This document shows positions 21,300 through 31,822 of a stretch of DNA of 64,000 nt, in pieces (position 1 is the stretch's first letter; the number at the start of each line of letters is the position of its first letter). Under the pieces are notes generated by a model. The model saw nothing but the letters and a program-made list of their open reading frames with translations, had not been told where the DNA came from and ran no database searches. The DNA is from Haematobia irritans. Lineage: Eukaryota > Arthropoda > Insecta > Diptera > Muscidae. Made by a program: the position numbers and the translations under genes. The stretch is from contig NC_134400.1 of NCBI RefSeq assembly GCF_050003625.1, positions 67,226,126 through 67,290,125 on the forward strand, read 5' to 3'.

Positions 21300-22699
21300 A
21301 TGCCAGTTAATGCATTCGCGCGATTCATTAGAGCCGCTGATGCGGTTGTGAAGTTTGGGACACGGGTTAGCTCTTTGTAGGGGGAGGATTTAAATGTTTA
21401 TTCTCTAAGGGCTCAGGTCGAAGAGGCGAAATCACTATGGGCGAAAGTGAAAGAGAGGTATGAGGAGTGTTTAGACGATTTTCAGGAAGAGTCAGATAAG
21501 GGAACGGTAGAATCTGCTGACGGCAAGTATGAGGCAACTTATGATGCCTATATACGTATTGTTTCCTCTATCGAAAGGAAGATAGACGGTCTGAAAGCCG
21601 TTCCTAGGGCGTCAACTCCTATACAGCAGGCCGATGTGGCGGATATTTCTGCTCGTTCTGATAATGTTGATATTTCGAGAAACTCTCTTTTGTTAGGTGT
21701 TGACCATGGTGCGGTCCACAGTTTGGCTTTACCACCATGCGATATTGAGGTTTTCGATGGGGACTTTCAGTCTTGGCCAACATTTAGGGATTTTCCAATT
21801 GATAATTGTTGATAAAAACGAGCTCGAGGTCGTTTTTATCAACAATTATCAATTGGAAAATCTATATACAGGTCGAATATAATAAAAACATCCATAATAT
21901 ATTTAGGGATTTGTTTACTGCTGTTAATGTCAAAAATTCCCGTCTGAGTGATATTGAGCGCTTGTGTCATTTGCTCAAAAAGACTAGTGGCGACGCCCGT
22001 GAAATTGTAAGATTTCCTCTCACCGATAGGAGTTTCGAGTTAGCTTGGAGGACGTTAAAGGAAACTTATGACAACTTGAGGATTTTAGTCAGCAATCAGT
22101 TGAAGCTACTTTTTGAACTTCCGGTGTTAGAGGCTGAGACAAGTTCAGGATTGAAAAACTTGCAGCGTGGTATAAACGCGTGTATTTCGGCGATGGCTGT
22201 GAATAACGTTTCTACGAACGATTGGGATCCGATTTTGATATTTTTGTGTGTACAACGTCTACCGAAGGTTAGTGTTACTTTGTGGGAACAGGGTATAAGT
22301 GATAAGTCTGCGTTGTCTTCTTGGGTGGACATGGATCGTTTCCTTACGGAAAGGATTCAGACACTCACGTGTCTCCGCGATTTGAAGGGTATCGATGCTT
22401 CAAGGAAAACTGATGGCAGGAAACTACGAACGCATTTTACGAATGCAGCTCCGAAATCTTCGCCATCTAGGTCGCGTAATTCGCAATACACTTCTCATTC
22501 TTCTAGAGATTCCGTAGATAAGATGTGTGTTCTTTGTCCACGACAAAGCCTTCATCTTAGTGTTTGTCCGAAATTTAGGAATCTTTCTGTGAATGATCGG
22601 TTGACTGCTGTGAAACGGTACCGCTGTTGTTTCAATTGTCTATCTCGTAGACATGACGTTAACAACTGTGCTACATCTCGCAGTTGTGAGAAGTGTTAA
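21300..22699 (+). pseudogene. BEL/Pao gag remnant
   Basis: The ATG at 21300 opens MPVNAFARFIRAADAVV, but TAG follows at 21378. The same frame continues through an acidic helical part to FQSWPTFRD at about 21790, where a 107-bp foldback insertion breaks it. Beyond it the match resumes as FRDLFTAVNVKN at 21904 and goes through the capsid-like domain to two zinc-knuckle-like clusters (CVLCPRQSLHLSVC and CCFNCLSRRHDVNNC). A stop at 22697 interrupts a third Cys/His region that reads on in frame. The order capsid, Cys-rich C-terminus, then aspartic protease is typical of BEL/Pao. Gag would assemble particles; this copy has at least two stops plus the insertion. Confidence 0.85.
21794..21900. mobile_element. 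107-bp foldback insertion with 12-bp target duplication
   Basis: The duplicated target ATTTAGGGATTT stands at 21782-21793 and 21901-21912. Between them lies a perfect inverted repeat: arms 21789-21821 and 21830-21862 (33 bp each, the outer 5 bp of the left arm belonging to the target duplication), with spacer GCTCGAGG. A 38-bp tail (21863-21900) follows. Removing 119 nt rejoins the BEL gag frame. Confidence 0.85.
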
Positions 22700-23129
22700 G
22701 GAAGGCATCACACTTTGCTTCATCGCGATTCTTCCCATTCTACAAATGTGACGGCTACGTCTTCGACAGTTCCGGCCGCACGTCCTACGGATTCTAGCGG
22801 TTTGATTGACCCCCAGCCTTCCACTTCGTCTGGAATCGTGTCTGGTACTTCGGCCAGCAAGTATTTCATGTTTCCCAGAACAGGTCGGTACTATTAGGGA
22901 CGGCTATGGTGAATATCGTTCATCAGGGTATGACGTACCCAGCTCGGGCTCTTATTGACCCGGCATCAGAAGCCTCCTTTATTACCGAAAATATGCAAAA
23001 GTTGCTTAGAATTTCGACAACGAGTGCGATGTCTTCAATATCGGGCGTGAATCAATCGGTTTCGATAACTTCTCGCGGTATTTGCCCTCTGAGTATAGGG
23101 TCACCGATAGATGAGTCGTTCGTGGTAGA
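22700..23129 (+). pseudogene. BEL/Pao protease remnant
   Basis: After a Ser/Thr-rich linker (22715-22894) and a frame change, 22906-23129 reads as the N-terminal part of the BEL retropepsin-like domain: YPARALIDPASEASFITENM, followed by a GVN-like and a CPLSIGS segment. The active-site triad normally Asp-Ser/Thr-Gly is here Asp-Pro-Ala, so catalysis would be lost. The gene is cut off at 23130 by the hAT-like element, and no BEL RT or integrase was found in the window. Confidence 0.75.
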
Positions 23130-24362
23130 CAGCGTTGCCAGAATTGTTTCACCAAAAACCGCTAGATTTGTACAAAAAACTAGCCAAAAAAAGCTAAAAA
23201 ATGTTAAAAAAATAGCTAGAAAAAAAGCTAATTTTTTTTTGTATCAAAAGTCACATTTTTGATTGAAATTTAACAAACTTAAAGGCTTTATTTCACTTAA
23301 AATGCATGTTGTTTTAATTGTGTTCATTTTTTTCCATTTCTGTGAGACTGTAAGAAAATCTACGTCATATTAGCTCTGTTTGCGTACTCGATACATTTTG
23401 ACAATCACAAATTTTTACTGGAAGTCCTTCATTTATATTTCCTAGTAAAAACTTTTTTCCCCGTAAACTTGCAATTATCAGCTGGTTAATCATCAACAAG
23501 TCCAATATCACATAGAGCTGCATTAGAAAATATCAATATATTTCGTTTTAACTGAATTAATGATAAATTCGTTATTCGAAAATTTCCCATACAAATCTAT
23601 TGTTGTCCAATTTTCGTAAATGTAAATCCATTCCATGAATAAATAGCAGATTTGTTTTAGATTGCATTTTTTTGATGTTAAAAAATAATACCACATTCAA
23701 AACTTTATTTCCTTAATTATTTCTATGTTCGGTTCCAAAAATTTTGTACACTAATGATTTTGGTATTGATTCCGAGTCAAATTTTAATTTATTCGTTTTT
23801 TCAGCTTTTTCTGCATGAGCTATCACAGTGCTTTAAAAACGTGCTAACGACAATATTTTTTCAGTGTACAAAGCAATTGACATCTATTTTTTTTAATTTA
23901 ATAATATCATAATAACTTTAGAATACGTATTATAATAACATAAAAAGGATAAACGAGTCAAATGCTAATATTCCTAATACTTTACTGACAGTTTATATAA
24001 GGAATTTGTATGGTAATAGTAGATTTAAAGTTTACGATAACTTTTATGAATACGAGGAAAAAACTTTACAACAAGGTGTATTTGCTGCAAAAATGCCCGC
24101 ATAATGGCTGGAATAATTATTAAGGCTTCAATTGAGCTTTGAAATATGTGGAAACCCTTATTCTGGCAGCAAGACTTAGATAAAAACGAAGTTTTATCCA
24201 CATTTCAATAGGAACATGTCGAAAATAAAAAAAGCCAAAAAAGCTAAAAGGGTCATGAAAAAAAGCCAGAAAAAAAGCTAAAAGCTAAATGCATTTTTTT
24301 CCCGCTAAACGTCTTCAAAAAAAGCCAAATCTAGCGGGAAAAAAGCTAAATTGGCAACGCTG
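23130..24362 (+). mobile_element. hAT-like non-autonomous element, copy 1
   Basis: Ends are CAGCGTTGCCAGAATT and a complement-matching TTGGCAACGCTG. Both ends carry clusters of AAAAAAGCTAAA and AAAAAAGCCAAA, the kind of subterminal repetition known for hAT transposase binding. No transposase frame is present. It is a near-exact reverse complement of 25534-26764. The 8-bp flanks GTGGTAGA and CTGAGCAG do not match. Confidence 0.75.
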
Positions 24363-25066
24363 CTGAGCAGTACAATATTCACCTAATATGGGTGCCTGAC
24401 CATAGGAACATACCGGGGAACTGCGAAGTAGATGAGTTAGCTAGGCTAGGAACTACCTTACATATTCCGTGGGAACTAGAATCTGTTGATACGTCTTTGG
24501 CTACCTGCAAGCTCTTACTGCGTGAGAAGGCTGTCATTATGGCAAATGTTCAGTGGGAGAATTGCTAGGGTTGTGACGACACCAAGCAAATATGGCCCCA
24601 TTTAAACTTGAACCGCACACTAGATATGCTAGTGTTCTCAAGACGTCAGATATCACTTCAGATATCTGCTATAACGGGTCGCTGCGTGATAGGCGAATTT
24701 ACAAAAATTATTGGTGCGAAGTATAATGACTATTGTATGACCTGTCATGAGGCGGGGGAAAAGGAATCAATTAAACACCCTGTGTGAGTGTCCTGCATTT
24801 TGTGTAAGGCGTAAGCGAATTTTAGGTGCATATAGCTTTAGATTACTGGCGGACCTGGAAAACGTTAACTTAAGCAGTCTGTTAATGTTTTTGGAACAAT
24901 CTGGTTGGTTCAACAAAAGAAAATAATATAGCAGGTTCAGTTGTTAAAACTAGAAGTGCTTATATGTAATAGGTACTTTTAGTTAAATGTGGTCTCACAA
25001 TGGACTGAATAGTCTAAGTGAGCCTGCAACTTAATCGGGCTGCCACTTTAACCTAACCTAACCTAC
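24363..25066 (+). pseudogene. LOA-like non-LTR element: RNase H end, C-terminus and 3' tail
   Basis: It reads EQYNIHLIWVPDHRNIPGNC then VDELARLGT, the last catalytic block of a non-LTR RNase H domain. A TAG follows near 24567 and the C-terminal domain continues (KQIWPHLNLNRTLDMLVFSR, ISAITGRCVIGEF). Cys and His residues of the terminal zinc-finger-like part (YCMTCHEAGE) are visible, followed by frame breaks. The 3' untranslated part ends in CCTAACCTAACCTAC. The same 3' end occurs at 56390-56521, which fixes the family. RNase H after RT is typical of LOA, R1 and I groups. Confidence 0.8.
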
Positions 25067-25324
25067 ACATACTATAAAGAGAAGTATCAATTTATGCGTA
25101 AAAAAGAACTAAGAAATGATTTGAATATTGACGTTGATACATAAACTATTCAAAAACACACACATTGGAAATGTATTTAGAGTTATTAAACAGGAATAAC
25201 GTTTGCTAAAAATCACATTGAATGGCCTAAGCAAAACTGACGAGTAGTAGGTTATTGCAAATTGTAATTCAATACTTTTAATGGGTTTTGGGGATTTTTA
25301 ATATTGAAGATTTAATATTGAAGA
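25067..25324. other. short AT-rich spacer
   Basis: It lies between a LOA 3' tail and a separate LOA RT fragment. Nothing was recognised. Confidence 0.4.
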
Positions 25325-25533
25325 AAGGGCGAGAAAAGCCACGGTAGCTTTGTAGTCGTGCAAAAAGGCAATAGGAAAAATGTGGGGACTAAAACCAAAA
25401 ATTGTACATTGGCTATACACGGCAGTGGTTAGACCTATAATGCTATATGGTGTTGTAGTCTGGTGGCCGGCACTTCAGCAACCGACAGGTATAGATAAAG
25501 TTCAGCGTATGGCGTGCTTGTGTATCTCAGGCG
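25325..25533 (+). pseudogene. LOA-like RT C-terminal fragment
   Basis: The frame reads WGLKPKIVHWLYTAVVRPIM, then YGVVVWWPAL and KVQRMACLCISGA, the conserved end of the RT in LOA/R1-group elements. One stop (TAG) precedes it. The fragment starts abruptly at about 25325 and is cut by hAT copy 2 at 25534. In an intact element this part precedes the RNase H by some hundreds of residues. Here it lies after the RNase H fragment, so the order is reversed. Confidence 0.8.
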
Positions 25534-26764
25534 CAGCGTTGCCAATTTAGCTTTTTTCCCGCTAGATTTGGCTTTTTTTGAAGGCGTTTAGCGGGAAAAA
25601 AATGCATTTAGCTTTTAGCTTTTTTCTGGCTTTTTTTCATGACCCTTTTAGCTTTTTTGGCTTTTTTTATTTTCGACATGTTCCTATTGAAATGTGGATA
25701 AAACTTCGTTTTTATCTAAGTCTTGCTGCCAGAATAAGGGTTTCCACATATTTCAAAGCTCAATTGAAGCCTTAATAATTATTCCAGCCATTATGCGGGC
25801 ATTTTTGCAGCAAATACACCTTGTTGTAAAGTTTTTTCCTCGTATTCATAAAAGTTATCGTAAACTTTAAATCTACTATTACCATACAAATTCCTTATAT
25901 AAACTGTCAGTAAATTATTAGGAATATTAGCATTTGACTCGTTTATCCTTTTTATGTTATTATAATACGTATTCTAAAGTTATTATGATATTACTAAATT
26001 AAAAAAAATAGATGTCAATTGCTTTGTACACTGAAAAAATATTGTCGTTAGCACGTTTTTAAAGCACTGTGATAGCTCATGCAGAAAAAGCTGAAAAAAC
26101 GAATAAATTAAAATTTGACTCGGAATCAATACCAAAATCATTAGTGTACAAAATCTTTGGAACCGAACATAGAAATAATTAAGGAAATAAAGTTTTGAAT
26201 GTGGTATTATTTTTTAACATCAAAAAAATGCAATCTAAAACAAATCTGCTATTTATTCATGGAATGGATTTACATTTACGAAAATTGGACAACAATAGAT
26301 TTGTATGGGAAATTTTCGAATAACGAATTTATCATTAATTCAGTTAAAACGAAATATATTGATATTTTCTAATGCAGCTCTATGTGATATTGGACTTGTT
26401 GATGATTAACCAGCTGATAATTGCAAGTTTACGGGGAAAAAAGTTTTTACTAGGAAATATAAATGAAGGACTTCCAGTAAAAATTTGTGATTGTCAAAAT
26501 GTATCGAGTACGCAAACAGAGCTAATATGACGTAGATTTTCTTACAGTCTCACAGAAATGGAAAAAAATGAACACAATTAAAACAACATGCATTTTAAGT
26601 GAAATAAAGCCTTTAAGTTTGTTAAATTTCAATCAAAAATGTGACTTTTGATACAAAAAAAAATTAGCTTTTTTTCTAGCTATTTTTTAACATTTTTTAG
26701 CTTTTTTTGGCTAGTTTTTTGTACAAATCTAGCGGTTTTTGGTGAAACAATTCTGGCAACGCTG
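25534..26764 (-). mobile_element. hAT-like non-autonomous element, copy 2 (inverted)
   Basis: It is the reverse complement of 23130-24362, with ends CAGCGTTGCCAATTTAGC and TTCTGGCAACGCTG. The flanking octamers CTCAGGCG and CTCAACAG share five of eight bases and are not a clear duplication. With copy 1 it forms a 1.23-kb-armed inverted repeat around a 1.17-kb spacer. Confidence 0.75.
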
Positions 26765-27127
26765 CTCAACAGCAAGGAACTCAATGGCCACATCATCACC
26801 TGACGCATATGACATTTTGGACACCAACGAACCTTTGACATAAATCGCGACCCCACCCCCTCGCCTTCGTCTGTCGTTCCTATATATATTGTAACCACTT
26901 AAATTGACGAGACTGTCCGGTATGTCTCTTGAAAGCCACGTCTCTGAAATACATATGACATCAACGTCCGAGCCACCGAATATTAAGCGGAATTCGTCAA
27001 TCTTATTCCTTATACTCTGCGCATTAATATGGCATACTTTCAATCCAATCTTACGTCTACATAAAATCCTTATCATATTTGACGTAGCGTCTCTGGATAG
27101 TCCATTATTATCATTCACAATCGACAT
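26765..27127 (-). pseudogene. CR1/Jockey-type ORF2, endonuclease start
   Basis: The minus-strand frame from 27127 reads LKVCHINAQSIRNKIDEF, then DVICISETWLSRDIPD and GGGVAIYVK, the N-terminal AP-endonuclease blocks with the catalytic Asn and Glu. It is cut at 26765 by hAT copy 2 and no continuation is seen in the window. It lies 155 nt downstream of the ORF1 stop on the same strand, which is the normal order of a two-ORF non-LTR retrotransposon. The endonuclease nicks target DNA for reverse transcription. Confidence 0.85.
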
Positions 27128-27282
27128 TCTGGTGAAATATATTACAAGCCCTGACAGTAACGCAATATAAGTATGTTGTAGTAATATAGTTCGTGTTGTT
27201 TAAAATAATTGAATATTTAACTTGAATCATTAGGTAATATAAGAGAATTAGTAGATTTAAAATACACATAAAATAAATGTAA

Positions 27283-27522
27283 TTAATAGTCGTTTTGATA
27301 CATAGTGACAGCAGAAAGTCCACGAAATCCATCAAGTACAGCTATGTCTTCGATGCATATTGGTTCATCTGAATTTAAGGGTTTTATGTGCACAATTCCT
27401 CGGAATGTATAAGCAGACTTAATGCAATTCTTCTTTTTTAAACGGACAGCCTCTTGAAAGATACGGTAGTTACTATTGGAAAAATTTTCATTGTTGTAAA
27501 TTTGTCGTGAGCTATCAATGCC
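27283..27522 (-). pseudogene. CR1/Jockey-type ORF1, C-terminal piece
   Basis: On the minus strand GIDSSRQIYNNENFSNSNYR is followed by LKKKNCIKSAYTFRGIVHIK and ends MYQNDY. This resembles the C-terminal nucleic-acid-binding part of non-LTR ORF1 proteins related to the baculovirus FP-like domain (family knowledge from memory). It is separated from its middle piece (45435-45634) by the 27525-31251 element and the provirus; the two pieces join in frame when these are removed. Confidence 0.8.
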
Positions 27523-28329
27523 TACACTGAAAAAGCAGTGAACCCTTTTCCAATGCAAAATGAACTAAACTGTAGTAATATTGACCATGATTTAGCCCTT
27601 AAGATTTTTTTCAACTTGTCTAGTTTATAATTCTCTTAAATTTTAGTTAATCTATAACATTGTATTTTAGTTCATTTTTACAACACCATAAGATTTATTA
27701 CCCCTACCAAGTTAAAAAGTCAGTATTATTTTGGTTTACCTGCTTATTTTTTGGGAAACCCGATAATAAAAAGTGGTTAACAGTCTCCTTAAAATGTCGA
27801 CGACTAAACTATTTTTAAATCAATCATTCCACAGTACAGAGAAATTAAATAATTAAAGGAACAACAACCCGTTTTACTATTATGAAAATTTTCATACATT
27901 AAAATTCAACTTTCTTTAAGCAAAAGTACTTTATTATAAAAACTTATGATGAGAGTTCTTAATACAATGTTTTTGTGAATAAAAATTATGACCACGTGGA
28001 ACAAGAAAGTAGTTTATTTTAACTCGCTATTTGGACATTTTGACTTTTCCTTAGTTTTTTATTCATCATTAGTATATTCACATATCTTGGAGAAAAAAAA
28101 ATGGAAGGAATAATGAAAATTGTTAAAAATTAACATGTAATAAAATATAATTTTTAATCTCTTTAAATTAGCTTGTAACTTACCATATTTGGGGGCATTT
28201 TATTAAATGGTGTAAGGAATTCAACGTTTCTTAGATAAACGTACCTCATAAAGTTTGTACCTGAAACAATTAGAGAAATAATGAATTAAGTAATATATTA
28301 ACTCATAAAACTGTGTTGTTATCGATGTG

Positions 28330-29541
28330 AAGGACATAATACAATAAATATTCTTGTCAAAAGAAAGCCAAAGTTTTAATATAAAACTTACCAATTCTCT
28401 ATTAAATTGTACGCTGAGGTTAAAAAATTATCGAAATTCATTTGGGGATACTCTGAAATTAAATATTTATTTTTTACATTAAATAGAAAACATTAAATTG
28501 GTTTCCAAAAAATCTAATTAAAGAAATAATATGCATAAAAAAAATAAATATTCTGGTTAAAAGAATGTTAAAGAAAGCTTACTAATTCATAAAAATGTTT
28601 CCAAATTGTTATTCTGAAATTAAATATTTGTTTTTTACAATAATAATATTAAATTTGTTTCCAAAAATATTTGATTATTGTAATACTAAAATAAGGTATT
28701 AAAAACATGTAATTTTGATAATAAAAAGGTCATAAAAATTTAAATATTCTAGTGAAAAGAAAGCCAAATTTTAAAAGAAAACTTACCACTTCTCTATTAA
28801 ATTATACGCTAAGGAGGAATATAAAAATGTGCCCGAATCCACACGCAGAGAAGGAATATGATCACCTCAAACATGTTTCAAGAGCAAAATGTTATTTTTG
28901 TATGGGGACCATGTAAAATGTTTGTCATTAAAATGTTATTTTCTCGTCAAATATAACCTGCTTGCCAAAATCAGATTCATGATTTCCGAGAAAATAATGT
29001 GGTTGCGAAAACCATGTTACATGGTCACCACCCAAAAATAACATTTTGCTCTTAAAACATGTTTGAGGTGATCATATTCCTTCTCTGGGTGCATCTTGGG
29101 GTTGCTCTGAAATTAAATATTTTTTTACAACAAAGAAAAACATTAAACTAGTTTTCAAAATAATAATAATAATAATTAGCAAATAATGATATAAATAAAA
29201 AATATCCTTTTTAAAAGAAAATCACATTTTAAAAAGAATACTTACCAATTTATGATTAAACTATATGCTGAGGTGTAACAAAAATTTTCCAAAAATATTT
29301 GATTAAAGTAATACTAAAATAAGGTATTAAAACCTGTAATTTTTGACAATAAAAATGTCATTAAAACGTAAATATTCTAGTGAGAAGAAAGCCAATTTTT
29401 TAAAGAAAACTTACCACTTCTCTATTAAATTATACGCTGAGGAGGAATATAAAAATATGCCCGAATACATCTTGGGGTTGCTCTGAAATTAAATATTTTT
29501 TTTACAACAAAGAAAAACATTAAACTAGTTTCAAAAAAAAA

Positions 29542-29577
<36 letters not shown>

Positions 29578-30130
29578 TAGCAAATAATTATATAAATAAA
29601 AAAGTATCCTTTTTAAAAGAAAACCACATTTTAAAAAGAATACTTACCAATTTATGATTAAACTATATGCTGAGGCGTAACAAAAATTTTCCAAAAATAT
29701 TTGGTTAAAGATATACTAAAATAAGGTATTAAAAACCTGTAATTTTTGACAATAAAAATGTCATTAAAACGTAAATATTCAAGTGAGAAGAAAGCCAATT
29801 TTTAAAAGAAACCTTACCACTTCTCTATTAAATTATACGCTGAGGAGAAATATAAAAATTTGCCCGAATCAATCTGGGGTTGCTCCTAACTTAGATATTT
29901 TTTTTACAACAAAGAAAAACATGAAATTTGTTAAAAAAAAATAATAATAATTAGCAAATAATAATATACATAAAGAATATTATTTTTTAAAAGAAAACCA
30001 CATTGAAAAAGAACTCTTACCTATTTATCATTAAACTATACGCTGAGGTGTAACAAACAATTTTCCAAATTCATCTAGAGTTACTCTGAAATTGAATATT
30101 TTTTTACATTGAATAATAAAAATTAAATTA
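28330..30130. repeat. eight-fold degenerate tandem array
   Basis: The landmark ACTTACCACTTCTCTATTAA, or its variant ACTTACCAATTTATGATTAA, followed by TACGCTGAGG recurs near 28385, 28785, 29240, 29410, 29640, 29810 and 30015, with a degraded copy near 28580. Two unit types alternate in the right half. Each unit continues into GGGGTTGCTCTGAAATTAAA. AATAAT microsatellites lie in several units. Confidence 0.8.
28842..29091. mobile_element. 250-bp MITE inside the tandem array
   Basis: It begins CACGCAGAGAAGGAATATGA and its complement begins CACCCAGAGAAGGAATATGA. The inverted repeats run about 60 bp. Flanking CA stands at 28840-28841 and 29092-29093. The paralogous units at 29461 and 29870 lack it and give the empty site. 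Confidence 0.85.
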
Positions 30131-31257
30131 GATAAAACAATTTCAATATACTTTCCATTTCAGCATTTTTTCCTAAATATTGAACATTCTTAATAACTTT
30201 TTTCTAAGCTACCGCCATTGTACACCTCATCGCTAAAATATTAATAACTTTCATTTAAAAGTTTTAATAAACAAACACCAATATATGTCTAAAAAAAACC
30301 AAAATATTCCATACCTTTATATTCCCTTGTTACATACTTGCTAAAAAGATGCAACAGCCCACGCCAACGGCAACTATATAACTGAAGCATGCCAAACAAA
30401 ACCAAGCAAAACCAAAACATTCCTACAACAACAAAAACACATGTGCCTTCATTGAAAACAACACCTCATCCAAACAAATAAACCATTCGCCAATAATAAA
30501 CACACACACAAACCACTGAAAGAACAAAAACAACCCCACGCTCATATATACACAACATCACCATCACTCGCTACCATTTCTCATTATTGCATTGCATGCT
30601 CTCACTCTCAAAAAAAATTCAAGTAACATCATCTTTACATTAAACATATTCCACTTTGACGAGAAAGATCTCTGTACTATGCATTAGTTCATCGCATCTG
30701 TCCACAATTTACTCTAAAAACAATACTCTTAAATGCAAAGTATAAGAACGATGAAACGTTTAACTTAAAATTAGCAAAAACTTCATGAAATGATATCTAC
30801 CCATTTTTGACGAAAATGTCTATAAATTTAATTACATGTGAACTAAAAATATTTCATTGGGAAATTTTTTACCAACAATTATTAACCATAGGAATTGTCA
30901 GTAAGAAATTGCTATCCACTTTCAAGTTCATTTTTCGTAAAAAAATATTTTCTCACACAAAAAAATCTTATGGTAAATTGCACTTATTATTTAGAAAATA
31001 CTTTACATTTCACAAGTAGTTTTATAGCATGACAAACGAATTTTTAACTACCAGTTAAGAAATTTTTAAAGGAAATTTCCATCGTATTTTGTAGGCCATT
31101 AACTAAACGATTGCTACTTAGAATTTGTAAAATTTCCTTTCGAGTAGTTAATTTTCGTTGAAGATACGAAAAATGAACTAAAATTCTGGAAAATTCTTGT
31201 AATAAATTATTATAAAAATCTTCTTAAATTTACGAGACACTTTTTTCTGTGTATTGC

Positions 31258-31822
31258 AGTAAAACTATTCCCTTATTACTTCGGTAATTAGAGAGGGTAA
31301 TAAAACGATGCGATTCGTTCTAAGTTGAGATATCATCTACCCTTTATTATTCAAATTTGGTTATAATATACTTCTTATTGCTATTGCCAAGTGCATTACG
31401 TTAACATTTTTCTTATTGCTATTACAAAGTGCATTACGTTAACAATATTTTACCAAAAACAAAGCTGGTTTTTAATTGGGTCATGTGAATGACAGAAGCT
31501 TGAGTTGCAATTATAGGTTCAATGAACCAGAATTAGAAAATGGAAAAAGGTAAGTGAGAAAAGGTGTTTTGCAATTGGAAAAAGATTGGATTGCAGTTTA
31601 GGATTGCAAAATGAACAAAAAGGTAGGTGTGAGAAAGTTTGAATTGGAAAAAAGATTGGTTTGCAGTTTAAGATTGCAAAATGAACAAAAAGGTAGGTAT
31701 GAGAAAGTTTGTTGTGCAATTAGCAGAAAAAGGTAATTTTGCATTGGCAAAATTACTTGTAAACTCAACTTGTGTTGTAATTCCATTACAGCTAAATGAT
31801 TTCAATTTTAGCTGTCTTAACA
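31258..31822 (-). repeat. provirus 3' LTR
   Basis: It is intact and about 565 bp. It starts TGTTAAGACAGC after a GATGGGGG purine run (31830-31823) and ends GGGAATAGTTTTACT. The env frame ends inside it. It matches the split 5' LTR (42389-42756 plus 45238-45434). Confidence 0.92.

Larger units (their letters stand above)
27525..31251. mobile_element. 3.7-kb TA-flanked element, CACAGAAAAAAGTG family
   Basis: It starts CACTGAAAAAGCAGTG and ends with a complement that begins CACAGAAAAAAGTGTC, with TA at 27523-27524 and 31252-31253. The right end matches the left end of 42757-45235, and the left end matches that element's right end (TGACCATGATTT then AAGATTTTTTTCA), so they are one family in opposite orientation. 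The interior holds an eight-fold degenerate tandem array (28330-30130) and a 250-bp MITE. No transposase was recognised. Confidence 0.8.

Noticed and set aside
23130..26764. The 1.23-kb pair as LTRs of a retrotransposon
   Set aside because: The copies are inverted, have hAT-like ends and enclose LOA fragments, not gag-pol.
28330..30130. Regularly spaced repeats that might suggest a CRISPR array
   Set aside because: Eukaryotic context, units of about 200 bp that are degenerate along their whole length, and no cas genes.
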